Positions 1 through 11,320 of a stretch of DNA of 64,000 bases are shown piece by piece; positions within the stretch are counted from its first letter, which is position 1, and every line of letters begins with the position of its first letter. Made by a program: the position numbers and the translations under genes. Source of the DNA: Fragum whitleyi (lineage: Eukaryota; Mollusca; Bivalvia; Cardiida; Cardiidae); contig OX411547.1 of assembly GCA_948146395.1 (NCBI GenBank), positions 57,739,066 to 57,803,065 on the forward strand, read 5' to 3'. Under the pieces are notes generated by a model. That model made no database searches and was not told where the DNA came from. It was given only the letters and a program-made list of their open reading frames with translations.

Positions 1-592
1 TTTTCCCTTCAAATGGCAAGGATCCTTACGACTTTCAAAAGGGTTCATCCTTGTGACCAGAAACACATGCTGACCAAGTTTCAAGAAGATTGGATCATAT
101 ATGTGGCCTCTAGAGTGTAAACAAGGAAATTGACATTAAGTCATCTTTCCCCGTGATATGGCATGCATCCTTCCCATTTTTCAAAAGGATTCATCCTTGT
201 GACCTGACAAATGTTCTTACCAAGTTTCATGACCATATTTGGAGCCTCTATAGTGTAAACAAGAAAATTGTCATTTAGGTCCCTTTTCCCGTGATATGGC
301 ATGCATCCTTTTCAATAGGGTTCATCCTTGTAACCTGACAAACATTCTGACCATGTTTCATGATGATTGGACCATATTTGTGGTCTCTATAATGTAAACA
401 AGAAAATTGTCTTTTAGGCTCTTTTCCCATGATAGGGCATGGATGCTTCCCATTTTCAATGAGCTTTATCCTTGTAACCTGACAAACATTCTGGCCAATG
501 TTCATGATAATTGGACAAAATTTGTGGCCCCTAGAGTGTCAACAAGAGATTTTTTTTTTCTTTTTCTGTGATATGGCACGGATCCTTCTAAT
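1..592 (-). mobile_element. Helentron-like element, internal tandem-repeat fragment
   Basis: About four diverged units of roughly 135 bp. Each has GATATGGCATG..ATCCTT, a TTCATCCTTGTGACCTGACAAA stretch and 'AGAGTGTAAACAAG'. They are the reverse complement of the units inside the element at 48573-49443. The left end is cut by the window, and no terminal hairpin is visible at the right end. Confidence 0.7.
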
Positions 593-599
593 TTTCAAT

Positions 600-1290
600 T
601 GTTCCGCGATTTTCATTCTCAAATAAAAAAAGAAAGTGTAAATATTGATATAAACAGGTAAAGAATTGCAGCCACTCGTCTCGAGATTGGCTGTCGCGTG
701 TTGAAGCATTAAGTAAAACCCCCTTCCATAAACCTTTATCGCACGATCTGAATGTTTACCTGCTCGGGCTGTACTCACGTGTATTTCGGTATAGATCCGC
801 AAGAAAGAGTGAGGTTAGAGAAACTGTTATCTCCTATCATTTTCAATGTAAAATCTATCTTTGATCACTCACTTGAAATTGCTGTTCTATATTTCCATTA
901 ATTGGCCATTGTTTTATATACCTTTGCAGTGTCAGAGGAGGTTACCATTCCAGTAATTCCATTCCACGAGTGACCTCCCATAGACCATTGGGAAATAAGG
1001 GGCAAATTACTCACACTGCCCGAAAAGTAGTTCTACGCAAGCAAAACCTTCACCCGATCTCATAATTGCATATGATTTTGCACTTAAAAGATTTTCTTTA
1101 AGGTTTCAACAAGTTATGTGCAACCATTGTTTCTTTCCATTTTTAAAATGCATAGTTGTCAGACGGATACAATTCTTGAAAAAGAGTAAATTGAATCTTA
1201 GTCAGCACTACTGTTTTGAAAGTTTATTAACATCTGACAGGATTGTTCTTACGTGGTATTAACACTAGTGAACATAAACGTCCACCAAAA
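600..1290. other. No gene recognised
   Basis: AT-rich sequence with no sustained frame. It contains a TTTGATCACTCACTTGAA motif near 860 that recurs near 4622 and 18870 beside palindromes. Confidence 0.5.
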
Positions 1291-2159
1291 ATTTTCAGTC
1301 AGTATACCAAGAGTTGGTGCATTGTAGTCTATTGTTTCAAAAACATCCACGGATTCCCCGGGATGTCCCTATTTCTTACGTCGTATCTATAATGAGCAAA
1401 GAATACAGTTATCTAATGGAACTTTTAAGTACTTTAAGTACTTTGCCTTTCAATGACTTTATTTTGGCAATCATTTCAAGGATTCCAACCATGGATGATA
1501 AGTTAAAATTACTAAAAAAGTGTTAAAATATTAAACCCATATATTACTAACAGAAGTGTTATTGTATGTTTTAGAAATCATTTCCTCTACATTTAATTCT
1601 ATCTAAACATATACCTTGTATAGCTTTCAGTGTTTTCAGCACTTTGATTTTCAAAATTGTTTAAGTTTCATGAAAGTATGTAAGTTTAAAGTTTAAAGAA
1701 GACCAAATGTTGTTATTTGTGTGAAATTTAAAGTTAAACTACAGAAGTAAAACTCATATCAATAAAAAGTAACTTTTCCACCAATTTTACGGGTAGCCTT
1801 TGTACTTTCCGTACACATATTCATATCTCATTGTCTTTTTGGCCATAAGCTGAAGTGTGTATAACATGATAAAATTAGAATAAGCAAAACTCATTATTTA
1901 TAGACGATTTCAACCATTTATCATAATCAGAAAAGGTACTTTAAGAAGACCTGGCTGCGTGCAGTTTCTTTGAACTTTCAGTACTTTGATTTCTTTTTGG
2001 AAGCTATCTTTTTTATTTTGAGTACTTTTCCAATTGTAGCACTGACTTGTTCTTAAACTACGAGGTTTTTGGATGCAGTTGTCATTAGAAACTTTTCTAT
2101 ACACAGAATTTTTCATTTTAAAGCCTTTTGCAACCATCTACTGAACTTAATCTTCAAGT

Positions 2160-3350
2160 AATATAAGGCCCGAGATTATAAAAAAATCGTGCTCAACTGA
2201 GATTTTACCAAGACTTCGAATTGGAATAAGAGAGAAAATTTTTATCATCTCGGACCTTGAAGTGAGTACAAGTTAGTCTTTTTTCCAACAATTTGCAAAG
2301 TAAAGCAAAATGAGCGAATTTTCACCTATTTATCCAAACTTATCAAATGCTTTAATTCTAAACAAAGGGGTATGTTCGTGTAACAAAAGTTATGAAGAAA
2401 TTTCCTCTTTAATTCTTAATACAATGACGGAGGAAACCGGCAATGAAGAAGTGGGACAGCTCATAAATAAAAGAAACATATTTCAATAATTTTCTACTTT
2501 TACAGTAAAATTAAGCCGACTATGTCGCTATATACAATTATTCCTTTTATTATCCTTATTTAATCATATTCTGTGAAATTATATGCAGAAATTTATTACA
2601 TTGTGAAAAAAGAAATTTTGCTTGTTACAATTAATTTCTCCTTTCACTCTCCTACTTGTAAATATTTCTAGAAATTTAGAAAAAGCCGTTCTCTCCAAAT
2701 TCAATCGTAATAGTACATGTGTAGCATCGTGAAGCTAAAGAATAAACATTTTATCCAGAAACGGTCATAGTCCTTTTTAACAACTTTGTGCGAAAGCTAA
2801 CAAAGTAGCTCCCCAATCAAGACTTTCGTTCATGTATGAAACATTTTTTTTCAGCAAACCAGAGTATTCGCATCTTCAAAGACATGCCTAAAAAGCATAT
2901 AAAAAACATAAATGAAATAAAGTAAATACTGGTCAAATGCTACTCAAAAACTGTTAAGGAACACTTATAAAATTGAACTTAATTTCTACCTGACAATTGA
3001 AGGAACGAAAATTCTTCTGCTAATGAAAATGATGAAAATACTTTCATTTGACAAAATGGTTGTGCAAGAAAGCGAGAGTGTTAGCAAACAATAGAAGCTT
3101 AACAGGCGTTTAAATTTAGTAGGGGCTATAATTGCGGTTATCTCGGAACGAAATGTGTAGAAGACGTTTATTTGGGAAAAAATGCGGAATTTGATTTATT
3201 TCTGGTGAAAAAGTACATAAGCAATTTTATATAGTCTAAATAAATCAGATTCCATTATTTTCCCCAAAAAGCTTAATTTGTCTCCAACTCCGACTTATCC
3301 CATTCTTTTGCTGTTTTAGCTCTTAATTATAGTCAAATTACCGTCTTTTA
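2160..3350. other. Duplicated non-coding DNA
   Basis: No exon seen. It aligns to about 13.74-14.69 kb plus 17.45-17.74 kb of unit 2, with the SINE and the LINE/SINE insertion of unit 2 missing here. The stretch 2167-2270 is a worn relative of the palindromes at 37785 and 38311. Confidence 0.6.
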
Positions 3351-3893
3351 GCTCAAATAAGCACGAAGTGCTCAAGGTGAGCTTTTGTGGTCAGGTAGAT
3401 GTCCGTCGTCCCTCGTCCGTCGTTCGTCGTCGGTCGTTAGTCGTCCGTCGTGTGTCGTGTGTCGTCAACATTTACCTTGTATGTACACTAGAGGCCACAT
3501 CTTTTGCCCAATCAACCTGAAATATGGTCAGAATGATAGTCTTGAAAAAATCTCGGACAAATTCGAAATTGGGTCAAGTGGGGTGAAAATCTAGGTCACG
3601 GGGTCAAATCTTAGAAAAACCTTGTATGCACTCTAGAGGTCACATTTTTTGCCCAATCAACCTGAAATTTAGTCAGGATGATTGCTTATCTTAAAATCTC
3701 GGAAAAGTTTAAAACTGGGTCAAGTGGGGTCAAAATCTTGGTCACGGGGTCAAATCTTAGAAAAACCTTGTACACGCTCTTAAAGTAAGATTTTTTGCCT
3801 GAAAATTAGCTAAAAATGTTCAAAACCTGCTTGAAATGTGTTTCGACAGCTCACTCAAGCGAGCGATCAATGGCCACTATGGCTCTCTTGTTT
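3350..3893 (+). mobile_element. Helentron-like element, AGCTCACC subfamily (145-bp units)
   Basis: The 5' end has the hairpin GAGCACGAAGTGCTC followed by GTGAGCTTTTGTGG, then a GTCCGTCGTC microsatellite and about 2.5 units of the 145-bp repeat (CTAGAGG.CACAT, AATCAACCTGAAA, AAATTGGGTCAAGTGGGGT). The 3' end has a GGCCACTATGGC hairpin then TCTCTTGTTT. Unit 2 (near 17745) has an uninterrupted equivalent, so the insertion is private to unit 1. Confidence 0.8.
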
Positions 3894-4120
3894 CAAAATC
3901 AGAATCAGACCAAAAACTCTGATATTTCAATTCGGAGTAAAAAATACCCAAAATATTACAAGTGGTCCTTATCAAATTTTGAGCAGTATATGGAGAATAC
4001 GACATAACGAAACTCGTGCTAGAAAAAAGTAATTATTTCCTGGATAATGTGTCGCTTAAGGTAGAGGATCCGTAATTTTTCCACAACGTTTCTGAAGTAA
4101 TGAACTTCAACAGTGTTAAT

Positions 4121-4155
4121 CGAGGTTTCCTAATGATTTTCATTAGGAAACCTCG
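4121..4155. repeat. Perfect 16-bp-arm hairpin, unit 1
   Basis: CGAGGTTTCCTAATGA, then 3 bp, then the exact complement TCATTAGGAAACCTCG. The same palindrome, without a mismatch, is at 18052-18086 although its flanks have diverged. Confidence 0.85.
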
Positions 4156-4571
4156 GTAAACATTGTGAAAAATCATGAGTTCCGAAATATTGCGGATCTA
4201 TTACGGTTCAACTACCTTAATTCCACTGGTATCCATCTTTGCCCATTAATCCTCATCGTGCTGTTTAATTTATATATAAAAAATTGGCAGACATTTTGGG
4301 ATAAGATCAGCCTACATAGTTATGCCGGCTGATCCTAGCCTACACTGTCTGCTTTCTTGCTAATTATCATCGGAGGCCTTGATCTAAAGCGGTTGGAGTA
4401 CCAAGAAAATTGGTAATGTTATTTAAACAAATTTTGGATTCAGCATGATAGGGGTAAACCCACTCTGTGACGACTGTACGATCTGCTGACCGTAAGGTCA
4501 CGATTACTATAGTCTACATTCTGCTCAGCTTTCGAGAGTCGAGACAGACTGAATTATTGACGTAAACGTCT

Positions 4572-4640
4572 AAGTGAGTGATCAAACATCATTTTTTGTC
4601 AAAATGTGTAAGGACTAAATTGACCTTTGATCACTCACTC
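4572..4640. repeat. Inverted repeat with TGATCACTCAC arms
   Basis: GTGAGTGATCAAA near 4573 is mirrored by TTTGATCACTCAC near 4625, about 40 bp apart. The region at 18.87 kb keeps only a worn right arm. Confidence 0.6.
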
Positions 4641-4780
4641 GAACTTCTTCATCTATGTGTGTTCACTTATTTTCTTTTTTTTTCAAAAGGCAAACAGCAA
4701 ATGGTTCGAGTAGCCTTACAGTATTTTTAGAAGACAGCTTACAATAAGTAACCATTACTGAAAATCCCTTTATCAAATAC

Positions 4781-5084
4781 AGAATCGCTTTGAATTGTTT
4801 GATTGAATGGAGTTTAACGTCGCTTTCAACATTTTTCAGTTATATCACGGCGACTGGAGCACCTAACAATGGATTCTTGTTATTTCTTTAGCAGTACAAC
4901 CATCACATCCTTTCCTAGCCTCAAGCTGGTATCTCACATAGGTCTACGATTATCAACCCATTGGTGAGATAAAAATAGTCGGAAAGAATAGGTGCCGCCG
5001 TGGGGGATCGAACCCGGGACCTCTAGATTAACAGTCCGACGTGCTACCAACTGCGGTATGACAGCGGCTTAGAATCTCTTTGAA
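4781..5084 (-). mobile_element. tRNA-derived SINE (family A) with target-site duplication
   Basis: The element is 4795-5070, read on the minus strand. It has a tRNA-like head with a B box (GGGTTCGATCCC), a conserved body (GATTATCAACCCATTGGTGAGA on the plus strand) and the tail GCGACGTTAAACTCCATTCAA. TSD: AGAATCGCTTTGAA (4781-4794) and AGAATCTCTTTGAA (5071-5084). Unit 2 has the empty site. Confidence 0.88.
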
Positions 5085-5288
5085 AGAGAAATTTAACTCG
5101 GCTGTTTTTTTTGTTTTGTTTTTTTTTTTTCAGAAAAAGGCCAAGTTATTGTAACCACCTTATCTGTTTTGGCGTAAGCGTTCGAGTTGACGGCACGTCA
5201 TAATTACATATTGTTCGCATCTTTTTTCTTCTATCATTTCTTTTATTACCTAGATCAGTTCACATCCTCGTACCATCTCCACCTGCAC

Positions 5289-5425
5289 CAGCCCTGTGTT
5301 CAGGATGTAAAAGCGTTTCTCGAGCGCTTTGACACGATACCCCGCTTTGCACGTGCACATACGTGCAAAGCGAGGTATCATTTCTAAAGCGCTTCGCTAC
5401 AGTTTTCATCCTGAAGGCAGGGCTG
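5289..5425. mobile_element. Foldback element, CAGCCCTG family, unit 1
   Basis: A whole-length palindrome with CAGCCCTGTGTTCAGGATG at one end and CATCCTGAAGGCAGGGCTG at the other. The core is GCTTTGCACGTG-CACATA-CGTGCAAAGC. It is shared with unit 2 (19246-19382), so it is older than the duplication. Confidence 0.85.
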
Positions 5426-5547
5426 TAATCCGCTGGCGGTTTTCGTTTGCTTTTTCTTGTTGTTTGGTGCTTATAGAGTAGTATTTTACATATGATTCTT
5501 ATTAGTCCGATTATAGCATTCAGTGAAAATAATGAAATACAAATGTA

Positions 5548-7678
5548 GATAGATAGTTAGATTTATTTCTGTATAAAATATTACAACATCAAAAACATTA
5601 TTCATGATGTATTAAAATAGCATGATATAATGATGGTTATGCGACTATACAAAGGATAACACAAAAAGGGGATTGAAAATCTCTTATTTCCATTGTGGTC
5701 CTTTTCTACAAAAATATAGTGCTACATAGGAAGACATGATTGAATACTTATTATCGTCTATAAACTTTTAAATTATGAAACTATCACAGTAATATGCTTA
5801 TAAATTAAAGTAAAAATCAAATATTGAGATAATTATCACAGGTTCTTTAAATTGCAACTTCTTTTATCACAGCAAATGATTTTCCAGTCTTGTTTTAAAA
5901 CATGTTAAGTTTTCAGCGTCCCTTATATGCTGAGGAAGGTCATTCCAGAGAGAGACACCTCTATTAGATCAAAGTGCTGTCAGCACTGTAAATCGTACAT
6001 CATTGAGAGGCTGGGATAGTGCAATAGTTCGCCAATCAAAAGGGCTCAAATTTGGACAATAAGAGTTGGTAAAATCTTTAAATTTGTGAGTTTTTTGTCT
6101 TAACAATCCATCTTTTCGAGGACATCGCCAGCTCATCCAACCTCGTGGGTCCGATTTTGAAAGTTTGCTGATTCGATAGCCCTCTGCTAGTCTAAATTAT
6201 TTCTTAGCAGATTTTTACGTTGTTATAATGAGCACGCGCCAAGCTAAAAGCTTGTCTGTTAATATTATTCCTCTCTCTATAGAGTTTAAAAGCCTGTTTA
6301 GCAACAAACATTTTTCATTAAACTATTTACAATTTTGATTACCAACATGTTTGTATTTCAAGCATTGGATTTTCCCAAATACTGTAAATGCATTTTCCCT
6401 CAAGAAACACGTGAAATCGCCAACTATGCTATATATATCTTTTGTTTCTGACCAATCGATTAAATCTAGCAGCACTCTATGATTATTCATGAGTTGTTCT
6501 AAAAATAGATCGCTCTTGCTGCTATCCTATTTCAGTTTATCGTATGTTTTTGTCGGTTTATTTGTTGTTGAATAATTTTTCTTCATATTTAATGAAAATA
6601 GGATTGGAGCGTGATCAGAGTGCTCATTGAAATCAAATATTTCAAAATTACAAAATTATTTCTATTTGTTAACACATGCGAAAAAAAAGTAAACTTCCCA
6701 CGCTCCCTGTTTGAGTGCAGACGACTATTGACTAATGACAAACAAGTTAATTGACACATTGCGAGCAGACGATGTCCATCTGAATTTACACGTGGTCTGA
6801 ATTTACGCGTGGGTTTTGACCGAGTGATAATCATAACAGAATTTGATTGGTTGTCAGCCCTACAACTGGTAAATGACCGTTCGAGAAAGTTCAGAGCAGT
6901 AATATTGTAAGTGCTACAAATTAATTATACAGTTAACCTATTGTACGTTTCAACTCCTTTACTCAACCGAAAATCTTGTTATAAACACTGAAAATACTAA
7001 CTGGTAATTACTAAAAGCGAAAATTACATCAAATTTTGTATTAGCCTCTTCTCTATTTGTCGAAAAGTAAATAAGGTATAAAAAAAGTTTGTAGATTGTG
7101 ACTGAAAAGGCCGTTTCTTCGGTGTTTGAAAACACATAATTTGGTTTGAACACATTGCTCAGAAGATAATGGTAAAAATGTACTGGGTCAAACAGACTGG
7201 ATTTCTGGAAAACGGTAGATATAAATCTACTGCTTCGCAGTGCGATTTAAAAACGATTTCTGACCAAAACCCTTCATCCTCGGGATAGTATAATGCTTAC
7301 TATCACTGAGTCAGAACCATTTGAAGTTGCTTTAACTCTAAAACGAGTCTGATAATGGTGGTTAATGTTTAAGGGAATAAAGTTTTCATGCATATACGAG
7401 GGGACAATATTATTGTGTATTTTAAAGACATGACATAGTGTATTTAAGTCTACTCTTTTTGAAACAGGAAGCCAGTCTAGTTTAGAAAAAATGCATATTT
7501 TCAATTCGGGCTCTCGGGTCAAGGTTCAAAACAAATCTGATAACTTTATTTTGTGTAGTTTGAAATCTATTTCTTAGAGACTGTGTGAGGGAGTAGTACC
7601 AAATTGTTGCGGCATAATCTAGATGGCATTGTATAAGGGCCATAACCAGCATTTTTTTGGTGTGAAATGATAGGTAAC
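5548..7678 (-). pseudogene. 5'-truncated, frameshifted LINE (CR1/L2-like RT C-terminus)
   Basis: On the minus strand two frames carry adjoining parts of a non-LTR reverse transcriptase C-terminal region. They are ALIQCHLDYAATIWYYS..RFQTTQNKVIRFVL (about 7500-7680) and SKLDWLPVSKRVDLNTLCHVFKIHNNIVPSYM (7380-7510), with a frameshift between them. The 'LDYA..W', 'Q.kviRf' and 'L.WLPV..R' signatures fit the CR1/L2/Jockey group. The 3' side (plus-strand left) ends in a (CTAT)n-type tail. Unit 2 reads straight across this point (near 19541), so the whole insert is private to unit 1. The rest (5.6-7.2 kb) has no intact frame and may contain nested elements. Confidence 0.7.
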
Positions 7679-7849
7679 TTGAACTTGTGTATAATATGAT
7701 TATCATTATTGGTTTAAACCTGTAAAATTTCAATCATTTGGGATTCAGGTTATTACAAATTCGACGAATCCTTCTTCGTATAATCCCTCCTATAAATGAA
7801 CCAGTTCTCGCGCCGAATGCTTGTGCCAAAACAACAACAACAACAAAAA

Positions 7850-8690
7850 AATAGGAAGGCTAGTGGCCCTAAATCGCTCACCTGAATGAATTGTCTAAAA
7901 TTTTCAAAAGCAGGTTTAGAAAGAGAATGATGAATAAATGTAACTAAGCTAAATAATGCTATTGCTTCTATAAAACTTGAGAATCTTCCTTTTACAATTT
8001 TCAGGTTAACTTACAAGTTTTTTCTATGATTTGACTCTGTGACCTGGTTTTTGACCCCAAATGACCTGATTTCTAAGTCATCCAAAATTGCATCAATTCA
8101 ATCATTCTGACCAAATTTCAGTTTGACCTGGCAAAAAATGTGGCCTCTAGCGTGCATACAAGGTTTTTTCTAAGATTTGACTCAGTGACCTAGTATTTGA
8201 CCCCAGTTGACTCAGTTTCGAACTCCATCAAGATTTCATCAAGACAATCATTTTGACCAAGTTTCAGGTTGATCGAGCAAAAAATTGTGGCTTCTAGAGT
8301 GCATACGAGGTTTTTCTAAGATTTGACCCCGTAACCTATTTTTTGACCCCAGTTGACCCAATTTCGAACTCATCCGAGATTTCATCAACACAATCATGGT
8401 GACCAAATTTCAGGTTGATCTTGCAAAGAATGTGGCCGCTAGAGTACATACAAGGTTTTCTAAGATTTGACCTTGTGGCCTAGTTTTTGACCCGAGTTGA
8501 CCCAATTTTGAACTCGTCCTAGATTTTTATCAAGACAATAATTCTGATTAAATTTCAGGTTGATTGGGCAAAAGATGTGGCCTCTAGAGTGCATACAAGG
8601 CAAATGTTGACGACGGACGACGCACGACGCACGACGGACATCCACATAACCACACTAGCTCACCTTGAGCACTTCGTGCTCAGGTGAGCT
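7850..8690 (-). mobile_element. Helentron-like element, AGCTCACC subfamily (145-bp units)
   Basis: Minus-strand copy of the element type at 3350 and 52411. The 5' hairpin is on the right (TGAGCACTTCGTGCTCAGG). There are about five diverged 145-bp units and a worn 3' end (TAGGGCCACTAGCC). Unit 2 (near 19727) has the empty site inside an A-rich tract, so insertion was at an A/T run with no obvious long TSD. Confidence 0.8.
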
Positions 8691-8693
8691 AAA

Positions 8694-8780
8694 AAGAATT
8701 GCCGCTTCCGGGGATCGAACCCGGGACATTTTGATCAAGAAGTCGACTGAAGATAACGTAAAACATTTTGGGTTAGTTTC
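8694..8780 (-). repeat. tRNA-like 3' half, SINE remnant, unit 1
   Basis: Minus strand: a B box in GGGTTCGATCCCCGGAAGC and a possible anticodon stem, with no convincing A box. It is also present at 19737-19815 in unit 2, so it predates the duplication. It is not a functional tRNA. Confidence 0.5.
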
Positions 8781-9669
8781 AGATTTCAAACGAGTAAAAA
8801 CTAACGATGAAGCTAATCTAAAATCCTTGAGAGTGTGGGATATAAAGAAGTAGTTCTTGTAGTGTATTGCCGAAATTTTGCAGACTCTGCTTGTAACTGA
8901 TCTTCCCATGTATTTATAGCTCACTTGTTCACTTCTTGTATATTAAGAACTTTGTAATGATTTAATGACTTTGTGCTTCGTCTGTCGTCAATATATAGGA
9001 AATTGAGTGCGTGGTTATAGAATACAAAGTTTATCATTTTTTTTGATAAATTTGGTATTCCATGAACACAGGTTTGATACTCAATTTGTAACATGACCCC
9101 AATATTTGCGACAAATTGATAAAAGCCGTTTACTATCAAAATTAATCAGTCGCTGATATTATTTCACTTCAACGACCTAGGTCAAAATATAATTTTTCGT
9201 TATTATTTTTATTGTAAGTAACAAGTTACTTTACGGACTATGTACATCAGAACTTTTAGTCATTCAAGTCTGTTCGAATATATGAACATTTGAATGGAAA
9301 GTACAATAAAAATGGAAAGTACAATAAATTGGGGGAGGGGGATTTCAATGAAAGCGTTTTCTATACACTCGTAGGTCCCAGAAGAAATTATTCCAAGTCG
9401 TAAATGTGAGTTCATATAATAACAAGAAAACAATATTGATTTTCGTCAGTTTTAATGTGATAATCTAGAAACATGAAATAGCACATTTTTACGAGATCTT
9501 AACTACTAAGTACATGTATATAACATAAAATATGATTATCTAGATTTTTAGTTCGATATAACATCATCAAATTTTTAATTAAGGTCGATTAATTAAATAC
9601 TGCTCACTAACAGCCAATTCGGGTGATTCTTGGTTTCTGGTTATTCATAACAATAAAATGATTAACAAA

Positions 9670-10800
9670 TTATTGTTCGAGTCTAGATACCATAAAACTG
9701 TCCATCTCATCGTCTTCTGATTTCACTGCACTTTTATCAAAGACCTTTTGGATAAAACTGTTTTTGTCCTTTTCGCGATCTAATGTTTCACACGCAAAGT
9801 CGATAGAGCAGTCGGTTATAGATATTCCACTTGTATATTCGCTGTCAGAGTCACTATCAAAATCGAGTTGCAATTCACATTCTCCGACAAAAGCTGTGTC
9901 TAAATCTTTTAAGTTACATGTATCTGAATTAACTTCAAGTAACTCTCCAACAAAAGAAGTATTTAGATCCCCAGAGTTCACACTCGAAACGTCAATACCT
10001 TCATCGCTGTCAGATTCAGCTGAAGATTTTACAAAAGCCATGTCGAAGTGAGACGTTGGATTGTCATAATCATCGCTATCCGTACTGTAATCAGCAGTCT
10101 GATCTGGATCCATTATATACGTATTCTCACACATACTATCCACGTCACTCTCGCTGTCTGTGTCTATATCCAACTCCCAGGATTTTCTACACACTTCAAG
10201 TAAAATAGAGGACCCGTCAGCTGAGTCACGCGATGGTTTTATTTTAGGATGCTCCATTCCGTCTCCAGTGCTACGTTCAGATAAGTTTTTCTTAGGTTTG
10301 TTATTATACAAAAATACATCACTGATATATCGCGAGAGAAGTAAGCTCTTTCCCGCTTTCTTGTCACATGGTTTTCGCTTGCTTTCTTCGTTCGATTTAT
10401 AATAAGACTGTATTCTATTATTTTGGTACATCTGATTCTTTTCTGACAGTTGGTACAGTGTGTCGACAAGTGATTCGTTGTTGTCTTTCATTTGATGGAA
10501 TTCCTTTTTAAACTCGAGTACAGCTGCCTTTTGTTTTATAATCAGCTCAAATTTAGAACTTTCACAGCCCCAAGACCTTATTATTTTCAATATACGTGAG
10601 TTTCCAGTCAGCATTCTGTCTATATCTCCACTTTGTTCAAATGCAGCCAACGTGTTTGCCTTCATCTCTGAGACAGGTTCCTTCGCTAGGACCGCGTGTA
10701 TGACGTCATCGCACGTGGAATATCTGGACACGTAGAGCTTGTGTCTCGTGTTACCGAATGTCACGTGAACTTTTGTTTTTCCGAGGTATTGTAGCTTCAT
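9670..10800 (-). CDS. RA-domain protein, RASSF7-10-like, copy 1 (unit 1)
   Basis: This is a 376-codon open exon ending in TAA. Residues 1-92 look like a Ras-association (ubiquitin-fold) domain: MKLQYLGKTKVHV at the start, a TCDDVIHAVL helix, and ILKIIRSWGCESSKFELII at the end. That ending resembles the 'WG..S.v.f.lr' close of the RA domain in N-terminal RASSF proteins (RASSF7-10). A short predicted coiled coil follows (about 92-125), then a basic linker (about 130-170). From about 200 the protein is acidic and Ser/Asp-rich, with three related motifs (MAFVKSS, TSFVGEL, TAFVGEC). It ends MVSRLEQ. Nothing resembles a SARAH domain. The start ATG directly follows a good acceptor (ATCTTCAG), so an upstream exon, probably 5'UTR, is likely. 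A RASSF-type protein would bind a Ras-family GTPase or act as a scaffold; that is inferred from the fold only. Unsure: exact family, and whether extra N-terminal residues are spliced on. Confidence 0.72.
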   Translation of the reverse strand: MKLQYLGKTKVHVTFGNTRHKLYVSRYSTCDDVIHAVLAKEPVSEMKANTLAAFEQSGDIDRMLTGNSRILKIIRSWGCESSKFELIIKQKAAVLEFKKEFHQMKDNNESLVDTLYQLSEKNQMYQNNRIQSYYKSNEESKRKPCDKKAGKSLLLSRYISDVFLYNNKPKKNLSERSTGDGMEHPKIKPSRDSADGSSILLEVCRKSWELDIDTDSESDVDSMCENTYIMDPDQTADYSTDSDDYDNPTSHFDMAFVKSSAESDSDEGIDVSSVNSGDLNTSFVGELLEVNSDTCNLKDLDTAFVGECELQLDFDSDSDSEYTSGISITDCSIDFACETLDREKDKNSFIQKVFDKSAVKSEDDEMDSFMVSRLEQ

Positions 10801-10815
10801 CTGAAGATTGAAAAT
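10801..10815 (-). promoter_or_regulatory. Splice-acceptor-like site before RA-gene copy 1 ATG
   Basis: Read on the minus strand, the bases just before the ATG are TTTTCAATCTTCAG, a pyrimidine-rich tract ending in CAG. The duplicate (21785-21799) reads TTTTCCATCTTCAG, so the site is kept in both copies. It suggests the ATG begins a downstream exon. Confidence 0.5.
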
Positions 10816-10904
10816 TGTTTAAATTAAAATTTGAAAATAGCAAAGAAGGAGTTAACCAAAAGTTGAATCAATTAAAAACATGTATGAATAGCGTCGGTAT
10901 AATA

Positions 10905-11320
10905 TGGAACTTCATACAGTTAAAAATATCGTGAAATTGACATTCATATCGATTAAAATCATTCAAAATCACTCGCTTGGCGCTTCATTCATTCATTCCA
11001 AACGCTAACTCAAACCATTCCAAAACGCCCCAAACTCACTGAAAAAGATAGTATTATCAAATCATTCAAAATTAATAAAGCTAGAAAAAAGCGCGATTGT
11101 AAGCGTCTGATAGGTTCTTTAAAGATAGCAAGCTATTTATAAAGCTTGTGTGCATATTTTAGTAAAGGGAGGTAATAAATACCGTTAATTTTGTTCAGGA
11201 TGAACAAAATTAGCGATGTTGGATTACTTCCCTTTAAATTCACTCAAAAGTCGCTCCACAAACGCATTCAATTTCATTCCAAAATCATTTGTCTTGTCAA
11301 TTTCACGATGGTGTTAACTG
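10905..11320 (+). repeat. Long inverted repeat, left arm (upstream of RA copy 1)
   Basis: It contains GAACAAAATTAGCGATGTTGG, TCGCTCCACAAACGCATTCAA and TTGTCAATTTCACG. These match the reverse complement of 12700-12860. Further out, CGATTAAAATCATTCAA-type sequence pairs loosely with 12900-13125. A copy of this arm exists in unit 2 at about 21900-22215. Confidence 0.65.

Noticed and set aside
9764..10402. Plus-strand ORFs of 80-95 codons opposite the RA gene
   Set aside because: Antisense shadows of the Ser/Asp-rich reading frame; they recur in copy 2 for the same reason.
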